Below, piece by piece: positions 41,823-49,876 of a stretch of DNA of 64,000 nt. The stretch is from the NCBI RefSeq assembly GCF_000935125.1, contig NZ_JRKI01000056.1, positions 124,001 to 188,000 on the forward strand, given 5' to 3'. The notes under the pieces were generated by a model. The model did no database searches, had not been told where the DNA came from, and saw only the letters and a program-made list of their open reading frames with translations. Within the stretch, counting starts at the first letter, position 1. Each line of letters begins with the position of its first letter. The stretch comes from Streptomyces natalensis ATCC 27448. GTDB lineage: Bacteria > Actinomycetota > Actinomycetes > Streptomycetales > Streptomycetaceae. The position numbers and the translations under genes are program-made.

Positions 41823-42821
41823 ATGGTCTCCGCATTGCCCCGAATATCCGGCCGCCGGACGCTCCAGGTGGCGTGCGCGGCACTGGTCGCGCTCGCCCTG
41901 GTGGCGTGGTGGCTGCTCTCGATGGGCGGCGAGCGCGCACCGGGCGGGCGGGTGACGCTGGCGACCGGGGTGCCGACGGGGGTGTACGCGCGCTACGGGG
42001 AGCTGCTGAAGCAGGAGCTGGCGCGCGATATGCCGGATGTGGATCTGCGGCTGACGCGCAGCGAGGGCTCGATCGACAATCTGCGCCAACTGGTCAGCGG
42101 GCACGCGGAGTTCACCATCGCGACGGCGGACGCGGTCTCCACCTACCGGGCCCGGCACGAGCCGGGCGCGGACCGGCTGCGGGCCTGTGCGCGGCTGTAC
42201 GACGACTACATGCAGCTGGTGGTGCCGAAGGGCTCGGCGGTCCACTCGGCGAAGCAGCTGCGGCGGCTGCGGGTGGGGGTCGGCTCGGACGGCTCCGGCG
42301 TCCAGCTGATCACCCGGCGGCTGCTGAAGGCGGCGGGGCTGGACTTCGACAAGGACATCGAGCCGGTACGGGTCGGCATCGACCGCATGCCCACCCTGCT
42401 CCGGCAGGGCAAGCTGGACGCGTTCTTCTGGTCGGGCGGTCTGCCGACCACCGCGGTCCAGCGCCTTGCGCAGCAGTACCCCGTCCGGCTGGTCCAGCTC
42501 GGCGATCTGAGCACGGCCCTGCATGCGCAGGGCGAGCCCACGCGCTACTACCGGGCGGCGGCGATGCCGGCCGATGCCTATCCGAAGGTGCAGAACGGGC
42601 AGGCGGTGAAGACCATCGCGGTGGCGAACCTGCTGGTGACGACGGACCGGGAGGACGCCGCGCTGACCTTCGGCATGACCCGCACCGTCATCGACAGCCG
42701 CGACTGGATCGGCCGCCAGGTGCATGCCGCACAGCATGTGGACCTGCGCACGGCGGTGTTCACCGATCCGCTGCCGCTGCACCGGGGGGCCCGGCGGTAC
42801 TACGTGTCGGTCAAGCCGTAG
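41823..42821 (+). CDS. TAXI family TRAP-type solute-binding protein
   Basis: A 332-residue periplasmic-binding-type protein, anchored or secreted by the N-terminal hydrophobic segment LQVACAALVALALVAWWLLSM. TAXI features are VTLATGVPTGVYARYGELL, RSEGSIDNLRQLVSGHAEFTIATADAV and DDYMQLVVPKGSAVHSAKQLRRLRVGVGSDGSG. GKLDAFFWSGGLPTTAVQRLA and the C-terminal VTTDREDAALTFGMTRTVID complete the pattern. TAXI proteins normally deliver substrates to a DctQM-type membrane permease, which is not encoded nearby. It may work as a sensor partner or use a distant permease. Confidence 0.88.
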   Translation: MVSALPRISGRRTLQVACAALVALALVAWWLLSMGGERAPGGRVTLATGVPTGVYARYGELLKQELARDMPDVDLRLTRSEGSIDNLRQLVSGHAEFTIATADAVSTYRARHEPGADRLRACARLYDDYMQLVVPKGSAVHSAKQLRRLRVGVGSDGSGVQLITRRLLKAAGLDFDKDIEPVRVGIDRMPTLLRQGKLDAFFWSGGLPTTAVQRLAQQYPVRLVQLGDLSTALHAQGEPTRYYRAAAMPADAYPKVQNGQAVKTIAVANLLVTTDREDAALTFGMTRTVIDSRDWIGRQVHAAQHVDLRTAVFTDPLPLHRGARRYYVSVKP

Positions 42822-42850
42822 GGCGCCCGGGAAGGGCGCTCCCCCGGCCC

Positions 42851-44209
42851 CTACGCCCCCTTGGAGCTCTGGGCGGGCCGTCGGGACGGGCGGCCGCGGC
42901 GGGGGCGGCGGCGCCGGGCGGCGCCGGGGGCGGCCGGCGACGGGGCCGGGGCCGGCGGGGTGAGCTGGACGGGGGTGCCGTCAGGGGTGCGGGCGCCGGT
43001 GATCCGTATCAGGTCGGCGTGGCCGGGGCGGACCGTGGCGGTGGACGGGGTGATCTTCGCCTGGCGCATCAGACGGGTCATATCGCGCCGCTGGGCCGGG
43101 GTGACCAGGGTGACCACGGTGCCGGACTCGCCGGCCCGGGCGGTGCGGCCGCCGCGGTGCAGATAGTCCTTGGCCTCCGTGGGCGGATCGACATTGACGA
43201 CGAGGTCGAGGCCGTCGATGTGGATCCCGCGGGCGGCGACGTTGGTGGCGATCAGCACGGAGGCCACGCCGGTGCGGAACTGCTCCAGGGTGCGGGTGCG
43301 CTGCGGCTGGGACTTGCCGCCGTGCAGCGCCGCGGCCCGTACGCCCTGGGCGAGCAGATGCTTGGTGAGGCGGTCGGCGCCGCGCTTGGTGTCCACGAAC
43401 ATGATCACCCGGCCGTCGCGGGCGGCGATCTCGGCGGCGGTGGCGCGCTTGACGTCGTCGTCCACGTACAGGACGTGGTGCTCCATGGTCGTGACGGTCG
43501 CGGCCGAGGGGTCCACGGAGTGGGTGACCGGGTCGGTCAGGAAGCGGCGAACGAGTTTGTCGACATTGCGGTCGAGGGTGGCGGAGAACAGCATCCGCTG
43601 GCCGTTCGGGGCGACCTTCTGCATCAGCCGGGTGACCTGCGGCAGAAAGCCCATGTCGGTCATCTGGTCGGCCTCGTCGAGGACGGTGATCGCCACGTCG
43701 TCGAGCGCGCAGGCCCCCCGGTCCAGCAGATCGGCGAGCCGCCCGGGCGTGGCGACCAGGACCTCCGCGCCGCGGCGCAGCGTGTCGGCCTGGCGGTTGA
43801 GCGAGGTGCCGCCGACGACGGTGGCGGTGCGCAGTCCCAGCGCCGTGGCGTACGGCGCGAGCGCGTCGGTGACCTGCCCGGCGAGTTCACGGGTGGGGAC
43901 GAGGACCAGGGCGAGGGGCCGCTTGCTCTGTGCGCGCCGGCCCGCGGTACGGCTGAGCAGCGCGAGCCCGAAGGCGAGGGTCTTGCCCGAGCCGGTGCGG
44001 CCGCGGCCGAGGACGTCACGGCCGGCGAGGGTCGCGGGCAGGGTGGCGGCCTGGATGGGGAACGGCGTGCTCAGGCCCTGGGCCCGCAGCGCGGTCAGGA
44101 GGGCCGGTGCCAGCGGCAGCTCGTCGAAAGAGCAGGCGGGCGGGTCGGAAGGCGCCGGGGTGGACGTCTTCGGGGCGGCGCTCGGTCGCGGTGCGGTCGC
44201 TCGGGTCAC
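42851..44209 (-). CDS. DEAD-box RNA helicase
   Basis: A 452-residue RNA helicase. Motifs: Q-motif region LPLAPALLTALRAQGLSTPFPIQAATLP, motif I GRGRTGSGKT, Ia VPTRELAGQV, Ib TPGRLAD, II VLDEADQM, III FSATL, V ATNVAARGIHI, VI HRGGRTARAG. The C-terminal 60 residues are a Pro/Ala/Arg-rich tail ending RRRRPRRGRPSRRPAQSSKGA, typical of cold-shock or ribosome-assembly helicases that use basic tails for RNA binding. The GTG at 44209 is chosen for GAAGGGC upstream. It is next to a cold-shock protein gene on the same strand; a terminator separates them. Confidence 0.94.
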   Translation of the reverse strand: MTRATAPRPSAAPKTSTPAPSDPPACSFDELPLAPALLTALRAQGLSTPFPIQAATLPATLAGRDVLGRGRTGSGKTLAFGLALLSRTAGRRAQSKRPLALVLVPTRELAGQVTDALAPYATALGLRTATVVGGTSLNRQADTLRRGAEVLVATPGRLADLLDRGACALDDVAITVLDEADQMTDMGFLPQVTRLMQKVAPNGQRMLFSATLDRNVDKLVRRFLTDPVTHSVDPSAATVTTMEHHVLYVDDDVKRATAAEIAARDGRVIMFVDTKRGADRLTKHLLAQGVRAAALHGGKSQPQRTRTLEQFRTGVASVLIATNVAARGIHIDGLDLVVNVDPPTEAKDYLHRGGRTARAGESGTVVTLVTPAQRRDMTRLMRQAKITPSTATVRPGHADLIRITGARTPDGTPVQLTPPAPAPSPAAPGAARRRRPRRGRPSRRPAQSSKGA

Positions 44210-44276
44210 GAAAAGCCCTTCAGGGGAGCGGTTGGGGGTGCGCGTAGGGGGAGGGGTGGTTCCCGTACGGAGACGG

Positions 44277-44315
44277 GACGGGGCCCGCACCGGGGTGTCC
44301 GGTGCGGGCCCCGTC
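44277..44315. terminator. 17-bp-stem terminator after the cold-shock gene
   Basis: GACGGGGCCCGCACCGG and CCGGTGCGGGCCCCGTC form a perfect stem around GGTGT, 17 bp after the cold-shock stop. It would separate this gene from the downstream helicase gene. Confidence 0.9.
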
Positions 44316-44332
44316 CACGAGACGCGCAGGCG

Positions 44333-44536
44333 TCAGGCGGGGATGATGTTCTCCGCCTGCGGGCCCTTCGGGCCCTGGGTCACGTCGAAGCTGACCTTCT
44401 GGCCCTCGAGGAGCTCACGGAAGCCCTGGGACTGGATGTTCGAGTAGTGGGCGAAGACGTCGGGGCCGCCGCCGTCCTGCTCGATGAAGCCGAAGCCCTT
44501 TTCCGAGTTGAACCACTTCACGGTGCCGGTAGCCAT
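44333..44536 (-). CDS. Cold-shock domain protein
   Basis: A 67-residue single cold-shock domain protein that binds single-stranded RNA/DNA. MATGTVKWFNSEKGFGFIEQDGGGPDVFAHYSNIQ contains RNP1 (KGFGFIE) and RNP2 (VFAHY). The end EGQKVSFDVTQGPKGPQAENIIPA is standard. AAGGAGAAACA lies before the ATG. It has a long untranslated leader region upstream (to about 44720) that includes a stable hairpin. Such proteins act as RNA chaperones; several paralogues per streptomycete genome are normal. Confidence 0.96.
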   Translation of the reverse strand: MATGTVKWFNSEKGFGFIEQDGGGPDVFAHYSNIQSQGFRELLEGQKVSFDVTQGPKGPQAENIIPA

Positions 44537-44561
44537 GTGTTTCTCCTTCATGGGGCAACCA

Positions 44562-44582
44562 GGAGCCGCACCGTGCGGCTCC
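44562..44582. promoter_or_regulatory. Hairpin in the cold-shock 5' leader
   Basis: GGAGCCGCA and TGCGGCTCC pair around a 3-base loop, ending 25 bp upstream of the cold-shock start and just before its ribosome binding site. A role in temperature-dependent translation is only a suggestion. Confidence 0.5.
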
Positions 44583-44748
44583 CGTGTTGGTCGAGATTCG
44601 TTCCGAGATGATCGCCCCACACCGGAACATGTCCGGGAAACAAGGAACGCCCGGGGCTTCCAGCCACCGGGCGCGCACAACGTTCATGGGTACCACAACT
44701 GCAACGCAGTTCACACTAGCACAGCCGCCCCGCCGCAGGTCACGGGCT

Positions 44749-44796
44749 GGATCAAGGACTGGATCAAGGGCCGGATCACGGCATGGATCACGGGCC
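44749..44796. repeat. Four 12-bp imperfect tandem repeats
   Basis: The unit GGATCAAGG(A/G)CC and variants (GGATCA-C/A-GG...) occurs four times with an exact 12-bp period. The last unit covers the stop codon of the sensor kinase gene (44788-44790). Confidence 0.85.
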
Positions 44797-46203
44797 GGTG
44801 CGCGGCACCGTGACGGTGACCTTCAGGCCGTGCGGCGGATGCGGGGCGTAGCCGATGTCGGCGCCGCCCGCGGCGAGCAGGGCGCGGGTGATCGACAGGC
44901 CCAGGCCCGAGCCGGAGACGTTCTGGTGGCGGCTGCTGCGCCAGAACCGGTCGCCGATCCGGGCGAGTTCGTCGTCGGTCAGGCCCGGCCCGCGGTCGGT
45001 GACGGTGATGGTGACCCGCTCGCCGTCGGGTGCGACGGCGACCGTGACCGGCTCGGTGGGCGGGGTGAACTTCAGGGCGTTGTCGACGACGGCGTCCAGG
45101 GCGCTGGAGAGCGCCACGGGGTCGGCCCAGCCGGTGACCGCGCTGTGGCCCTCGTACGTCAGCCGTACGCCCTTGTCGTCGGCGAGCGGACGCCAGGAGT
45201 CGACGCGTTCGGCGGCGAGCGCGCCGATGTCGGTGAGCTGGAGGTCGGCGGCGGTGTGTTCGGCCAGGGCCAGGCCCAGGAGGTCGTCCAGGACCCGGGC
45301 GAGGCGTTTGCCCTCGGTGCGGACCGAGGCGATCTCCTCGTTGCCGTCGGGGAGTTCGAGGGCCAACAGCTCGATGCGCAGCAGCAGGGCGGACAGGGGG
45401 TTGCGCAGCTGGTGGGAGGCGTCGGCGACAAAGGCGCGCTGCTGCTCGAGGACGTCCTCGACGTGGTCGGCCATCTCGTTGAACGAGCGGGCCAGCCGCC
45501 GCAGTTCGGGCGGTCCGGCGGTGGCGGCGACACGGGCCTTCATCCGGCCGGTGGCGATGTCGTGGCTGGCGGCGTCCAGCACCCGTACGGGCCGCAGCAC
45601 CCAGCCGGTCAGCCGGAAGGCCGCGGCGAGGGCGATGAGCATGGCCACGCACTCCCCGGCCGCGGTCACCAGCCAGCCGCGCAGGATGCGCGAGCGCAGC
45701 TGGTCGGTGGGCGAGTCGGTGACGACCACCGCGACCACGTCACCGTCGCGGATGACGGGCGAGGCGACCGTGATCCGGCCATGGTCGTCCCAGGGCCAGA
45801 TCTGGCGCGGGTCGTGGCTGCGGCGTCCGGCGAGGGCCTCGCTGAACGCCTGGGCCGCCTCGCCGTCGCGGGCGACGGTCAGGTCGCGGGGGGCCGCGCA
45901 CATCGGCTTGCGGTCGCGGTAGAAGACGCCGGCGCGGATGCCGTAGAGGTCGTAGTAGCGGGCGAGTTCGGCGCCGAGGGTGGCCCGCCGTTCCCCCTCG
46001 TCGGAACTCTTGGTGGCGTTGCCCGCGTCGGGGCGGGCGGTGACGAACTGGGCGAGGGCGGCGAACCGCGCGGCGTCGTCGATCCGGTCGACGACCACCT
46101 TCTGCTGCTCCACCCCCGCGGTGATCATGGCGAGCGGGAAGCCGAGCGCAAGCAGAACCGCGGTCATCAGGGCGATGAGCAGCGGGAGGAGTCGGGTACG
46201 CAC
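44788..46203 (-). CDS. gluK: Sensor histidine kinase of the glutamate uptake two-component system
   Basis: A 471-residue membrane kinase. Residues 7-29 and about 178-200 are membrane segments; the 150 residues between form an extracellular sensor domain. HAMP (RPVRVLDAASHDIATGRMKARV) follows, then the H-box DASHQLRNPL (His264), N-box VVDNALKFTPP and ATP lid DRGPGLTDDELARIGDRFWR...GSGLGLSI. It lies 16 bp after the response regulator gene. The pair sits directly beside gluABCD; in S. coelicolor the corresponding GluR-GluK pair senses glutamate and controls this importer (recalled literature), so I assign it by position and family. Confidence 0.87.
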   Translation of the reverse strand: MRTRLLPLLIALMTAVLLALGFPLAMITAGVEQQKVVVDRIDDAARFAALAQFVTARPDAGNATKSSDEGERRATLGAELARYYDLYGIRAGVFYRDRKPMCAAPRDLTVARDGEAAQAFSEALAGRRSHDPRQIWPWDDHGRITVASPVIRDGDVVAVVVTDSPTDQLRSRILRGWLVTAAGECVAMLIALAAAFRLTGWVLRPVRVLDAASHDIATGRMKARVAATAGPPELRRLARSFNEMADHVEDVLEQQRAFVADASHQLRNPLSALLLRIELLALELPDGNEEIASVRTEGKRLARVLDDLLGLALAEHTAADLQLTDIGALAAERVDSWRPLADDKGVRLTYEGHSAVTGWADPVALSSALDAVVDNALKFTPPTEPVTVAVAPDGERVTITVTDRGPGLTDDELARIGDRFWRSSRHQNVSGSGLGLSITRALLAAGGADIGYAPHPPHGLKVTVTVPRTGP

Positions 46204-46219
46204 GGGGTCGGGGCGGCTT

Positions 46220-46918
46220 TCAGGAAGCCGGGGAGGCGGGGACGACGAGGCGGTAGCCCACGCCCCGTACGGTCTCGATCAGTGCGGGCATCCGCAGTTT
46301 GGCGCGCAGCGAGGCGATGTGCACCTCCAGGGTGCGGCCGGTGCCCTCCCAGCTGGTGCGCCACACCTCGCTGATGATCTGCTCCCGGCGGAAGACCACC
46401 CCGGGGCGCTGGGCGAGCAGCGCCAGCAGATCGAACTCCTTGCGGGTGAGCGGCACGGCGGTACCGTCCACCGACACCTGGCGGGTGGGGAGTTCGAGGA
46501 TGACGGCGCCCAGGCGCAGGGAGCCCTCGGCGGCCGGCTGCTCGGCGCCGGTCCGGCGCCGGCTGACGGCGTGGATACGGGCGAGCAGTTCGCCGGTGTC
46601 GTAGGGCTTGACGACGTAGTCGTCGGCGCCGAGGTTGAGGCCGTGGATGCGCGAGCGGATGTCGGAGCGGGCCGTGACCATGATCACCGGGGTGGTGCTG
46701 ACCTTCCGTATGCGGCCGCAGACCTCGAAACCGTCCTGGTCGGGCAGGCCGAGGTCGAGGAGTACCACGGCGAAACCGTCCTCACCGGGGTCGGGCAGCA
46801 GGGCCTGGAGCGCCTCCTCGCCGCTGCGGGCGTGCCGTACCGTCAGGCCGTGCTTGGCCAGCACCGCGGACAGGGCCGCGGCGACATGGTCGTCGTCCTC
46901 GACGAGCAGCAGTTTCAT
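46220..46918 (-). CDS. gluR: OmpR-family response regulator of the glutamate uptake system
   Basis: A 232-residue regulator. The receiver domain MKLLLVEDDDHVAAALSAVL has the phospho-acceptor Asp55 in VVLLDLGLPD, the Thr/Ser in VIMVTARSD and the Lys in YVVKPYDTGEL. The C-terminal winged helix is GTAVPLTRKEFDLLALLAQRPGVVFRREQIISEVW...GRTLEVHIASLRAKL...VRGVGYRL. The ATG at 46918 has GAAGGAGGAGG upstream. It is divergent from gluA, with a 273-bp gap that contains an inverted repeat. Confidence 0.9.
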   Translation of the reverse strand: MKLLLVEDDDHVAAALSAVLAKHGLTVRHARSGEEALQALLPDPGEDGFAVVLLDLGLPDQDGFEVCGRIRKVSTTPVIMVTARSDIRSRIHGLNLGADDYVVKPYDTGELLARIHAVSRRRTGAEQPAAEGSLRLGAVILELPTRQVSVDGTAVPLTRKEFDLLALLAQRPGVVFRREQIISEVWRTSWEGTGRTLEVHIASLRAKLRMPALIETVRGVGYRLVVPASPAS

Positions 46919-47125
46919 CGGCCTCCTCCTTCGGTGCGTACGGGCGGATTCGGACAGGCCACAGGGCATCTACGGGGATGGGAGGCGTGCCCGTCAAGAG
47001 GCGGCCGCCCCGAGTCCGTCATCCGTTACCCACCCGGTACGACCGGAGGCCCGTCCTCCGCCCGCCCCCCTTCACACGCAGTGTCCGGATGCGGCCGGAT
47101 CGTTATGCTCAATTCTCCCTCAGAT

Positions 47126-47155
47126 GTAATGACGCTGTTCACGGGGTCTCATTAC
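47126..47155. promoter_or_regulatory. Inverted repeat upstream of gluA
   Basis: GTAATGA (47126-47132) and TCATTAC (47149-47155) are perfect 7-bp arms with a 16-bp spacer, ending 36 bp before the gluA start. It lies where a regulator such as GluR could act. A TATGCT sequence at 47104-47109 may be the -10 element. Confidence 0.5.
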
Positions 47156-47191
47156 TGTCCTCCCAACCGAGGAGGACGGAGCTGTACGCCG

Positions 47192-47977
47192 ATGAGCGAA
47201 GTATCGGTGACCAAGAACGACGAGGGGCCCGCGCCGACGGGTGACCCGCTGGTCGTACTGGACAACGTCAACAAGCACTTCGGCGCGCTGCACGTGCTCC
47301 AGGACATCGACCTGACCATTCACCGCGGCGAGGTCGTCGTGGTGATCGGGCCGTCCGGATCCGGCAAATCGACGCTGTGCCGCACCATCAACCGGCTGGA
47401 GACGGTCGACAGCGGCGGCATCACCATCGACGGCAAGCCGTTGCCGCAGGAGGGACGGGAGCTGGCCCGGCTGCGCGCCGACGTGGGCATGGTCTTCCAG
47501 TCGTTCAACCTCTTCGCGCACAAGACGGTCCTCGAGAACGTGATGCTCGGTCAGCTCAAGGTCCGCAGGAAGGACCGGGCGAGCGCCGCGAAGAGGGCCC
47601 GCGAGCTGCTCGACCGGGTCGGCGTCGGCACCCAGGCGGACAAATACCCCGCGCAGCTGTCCGGCGGCCAGCAGCAGCGGGTGGCGATCGCCCGGGCGCT
47701 GGCGATGGACCCGAAGGTGATGCTGTTCGACGAGCCGACCTCCGCGCTGGACCCGGAGATGATCAACGAGGTGCTGGACGTCATGCAGCAGCTCGCCCGG
47801 GACGGTATGACGATGGTCGTCGTCACCCACGAGATGGGCTTCGCCCGCTCCGCGGCGAACCGTGTGGTCTTCATGGCGGACGGCCGCATCGTCGAAGAGG
47901 CCGAGCCGAACCAGTTCTTCACCAACCCGCGCAGTGACCGGGCGAAGGACTTCCTGTCGAAGATCCTCCATCACTGA
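47192..47977 (+). CDS. gluA: Glutamate ABC transporter ATP-binding protein
   Basis: A 261-residue ATPase of the polar amino acid importer class. Walker A is GPSGSGKSTLCR, the Q-loop is VFQSFNLFAHKTV, the signature is LSGGQQQRVAIARAL, Walker B is VMLFDEPTSALD, and the switch His is in VVVTHEMGF. The ATG at 47192 gives MSEVSVTKND; GGAGG lies rather far upstream (about 16 bases), so a GTG a few codons later is possible. It is the first gene of gluABCD and is divergent from gluR. Confidence 0.93.
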   Translation: MSEVSVTKNDEGPAPTGDPLVVLDNVNKHFGALHVLQDIDLTIHRGEVVVVIGPSGSGKSTLCRTINRLETVDSGGITIDGKPLPQEGRELARLRADVGMVFQSFNLFAHKTVLENVMLGQLKVRRKDRASAAKRARELLDRVGVGTQADKYPAQLSGGQQQRVAIARALAMDPKVMLFDEPTSALDPEMINEVLDVMQQLARDGMTMVVVTHEMGFARSAANRVVFMADGRIVEEAEPNQFFTNPRSDRAKDFLSKILHH

Positions 47978-48033
47978 GGCCGTAGGTGAGCCACCATGAT
48001 TGCCAACACATGCAGAACCGAAGGATGTTGACG

Positions 48034-48942
48034 ATGAAGATGCGTAGAACGGCTGCGGCCGGTGCGGTGGTGCTCGCGCTGGGGCTCACGGCGACGGCGT
48101 GCGGCGGCGAGTCGGGCTCGGCGGGCGACAAGCCGGCCGGCGGCGGTTACAGCCACGACTACACGGCCGCCAAGAATGTGAAGATCGATTCCGCGACGCT
48201 CAAGCGGGCGCAGAAGCGCGGCAAGCTCATTATCGGTGTCAAGGCCGACCAGCCCTTCCTGGGCTACCAGGACCCCTCGACGAAGAAGTACTCCGGCTTC
48301 GACATCGAGATCGCCAAGATGGTCGCGGCGGACCTGGGCTTCTCCACGAACCAGATCGAGTTCCACACGATCAACTCCAACGTTCGTGAGACCACGATCT
48401 CCCGCCACGCGGTCGACTACTACGTCGGCACCTACACGATCAACAACGAGCGCAAGAAGCAGGTCGGCTTCGCGGGCCCGTACTACACCGCGGGTGCGGA
48501 CCTCCTGGTGCGCAAGGACGACAAGAGCATCACGGGGCCGAACTCGCTCCGGGGCAAGAACGTCTGCTCGATCACCGGCTCGACTCCGCTCCAGGAGATC
48601 AAGAAGCCGCAGTACGGCGCCCACACCCAGGAGTCCGACAAGTACTCCGACTGCGTCCAGAAGGTGCTCGACGGCCAGGCCGACGCCCTGACCACCGACG
48701 ACGCGATCCTCAAGGGCTACGCCGCCCAGCGTCCCGACAAGCTGCGCGTGGTGGACAAGCCGTTCACCAAGGAGCCCTACGGCGTCGGCATGGACAAGAA
48801 CGACAAGGCGCTGCGTGACGCGATCACCAAGGCGCTGGAGCACCACATCGAGAACAACGACTACAAGACCGCGTACACCAACACGCTCGGCAAGTCGGGC
48901 TCGAAGTACGTCGCCCCGCAGACGCCGCTGCCGCGGTACTGA
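48034..48942 (+). CDS. gluB: Glutamate-binding lipoprotein
   Basis: A 302-residue solute-binding protein (SBP family 3). The signal peptide MKMRRTAAAGAVVLALGLTATAC ends at a lipobox Cys. The binding fold shows KRGKLIIGVKADQPFLGYQD, GFDIEIAKMVAADLGF, FAGPYYTAGADLLVRK and GKNVCSITGSTPLQEI. CVQKVLDGQADALTTDDAIL follows. It captures glutamate outside the membrane and passes it to GluCD. The start at 48034 is 9 bases after AAGG; the ATG at 48025 is too close to it. It is separated from gluC by a 134-bp gap with a hairpin. Confidence 0.94.
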   Translation: MKMRRTAAAGAVVLALGLTATACGGESGSAGDKPAGGGYSHDYTAAKNVKIDSATLKRAQKRGKLIIGVKADQPFLGYQDPSTKKYSGFDIEIAKMVAADLGFSTNQIEFHTINSNVRETTISRHAVDYYVGTYTINNERKKQVGFAGPYYTAGADLLVRKDDKSITGPNSLRGKNVCSITGSTPLQEIKKPQYGAHTQESDKYSDCVQKVLDGQADALTTDDAILKGYAAQRPDKLRVVDKPFTKEPYGVGMDKNDKALRDAITKALEHHIENNDYKTAYTNTLGKSGSKYVAPQTPLPRY

Positions 48943-48968
48943 GGCGCTCGCGCGCTCCGCTGACGGTG

Positions 48969-49004
48969 CGCCCCGTACGCCCGCCGCGGCGGGTGTGCGG
49001 GGCG
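48969..49004 (+). terminator. Hairpin between gluB and gluC
   Basis: CGCCCCG-ta-CGCCCGCC and GGCGGG-tg-TGCGGGGCG form a nearly continuous stem. Such structures after binding-protein genes commonly stabilise or attenuate the transcript so that the binding protein is made in excess over the permease. Confidence 0.7.
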
Positions 49005-49076
49005 TGCCGTCTTCCGGCCGCCCCGCGCCCGGACCGCCCCTGACCGCCGACGACCCGACCGCTCCGCGGAGACCCC

Positions 49077-49724
49077 ATGAACGTACTCCTCGATTATCTG
49101 CCCCAGTTCCGTGACGGGTTCCTCGGGACCCTGGCGATCACCGGCGCCAGCGCCGTGATCGCCCTGGTGCTCGGCGTTGTCATAGCCGGTTTCCGGGTCT
49201 CCCCGATCCCGCCGCTGCGCGCGTTCGGGACGGCCTGGGTCGCGCTGCTGCGCAACACCCCGCTGACGCTGCTGTTCCTGGTGGCGACCTTCGTCGTCCC
49301 GGAGCTGCTGTTCCGGGGGGCCAGCCCGTTCGTACTGGCCATGCTGGCGCTGGGCTGCTACACCTCGTCGTTCGTGTGCGAGGCGGTACGGTCCGGTATC
49401 TCCACGGTGCCGGTCGGCCAGGCGGAGGCCGCGCGCAGCCTGGGCATGACGTTCGGCCAGACCCTGCGGATGATCGTCCTCCCGCAGGCCACGCGCACCG
49501 TGCTCCAGCCGCTGAGCAGCATCTTCATCGCGCTGACGAAGAACTCCGCGATCGCGGGCGCCTTCAGCGTCACCGAGCTGTTCGGCGTCGCCAAGCTGCT
49601 CAGCGACAAGGGGTATGCGATCGCCCTGATCTTCCTGTGGGTCGCCCTCGCCTACCTCATCATCACCTTCGCCATCAGCGGGGTCTTCCGGCTGCTGGAG
49701 CGGCGGATGGCGGTCGTGCGGTGA
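49077..49724 (+). CDS. gluC: Glutamate ABC transporter permease
   Basis: A 215-residue inner-membrane permease of the HisM/GlnP type. It starts MNVLLDYLPQFRDGFLGTLAITGASAVIALVLGVVIAGF and has about five membrane helices. The EAA loop is VGQAEAARSLGMTFGQTLRMIVLPQATRTVLQPL, which contacts GluA. It forms a heterodimeric channel with GluD. GGAGACCCC precedes the ATG. Confidence 0.95.
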   Translation: MNVLLDYLPQFRDGFLGTLAITGASAVIALVLGVVIAGFRVSPIPPLRAFGTAWVALLRNTPLTLLFLVATFVVPELLFRGASPFVLAMLALGCYTSSFVCEAVRSGISTVPVGQAEAARSLGMTFGQTLRMIVLPQATRTVLQPLSSIFIALTKNSAIAGAFSVTELFGVAKLLSDKGYAIALIFLWVALAYLIITFAISGVFRLLERRMAVVR

Positions 49725-49795
49725 GCGGGCGAGCAGGGACGGGCAGCACGGCAGCACCGCGCACGGGCGGCGCGGAACGAAGCGAGGGGTGGGCA

Positions 49796-49876
49796 TGAGC
49801 GAGCGCAGCGAGCGAATCATCAAAAGGTGCGCGCCTCGCGAATGCGGGGCCGAGCGAAGCGAGGTTTCGGCATGAG
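49796..49876. repeat. 81-bp repeat, copy 1 (before gluD)
   Basis: It runs from TGAGCGAGCGCAGCGAGCG to GCGAGGTTTCGGCATGAG and is nearly the same as the copy at 53745-53825, with the same length. The gluD start codon ATG at 49872 lies inside its last bases. A partial extra copy of its end (GAAGCGAGG...GGCATGAG) lies just upstream at about 49777-49799. Confidence 0.9.
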
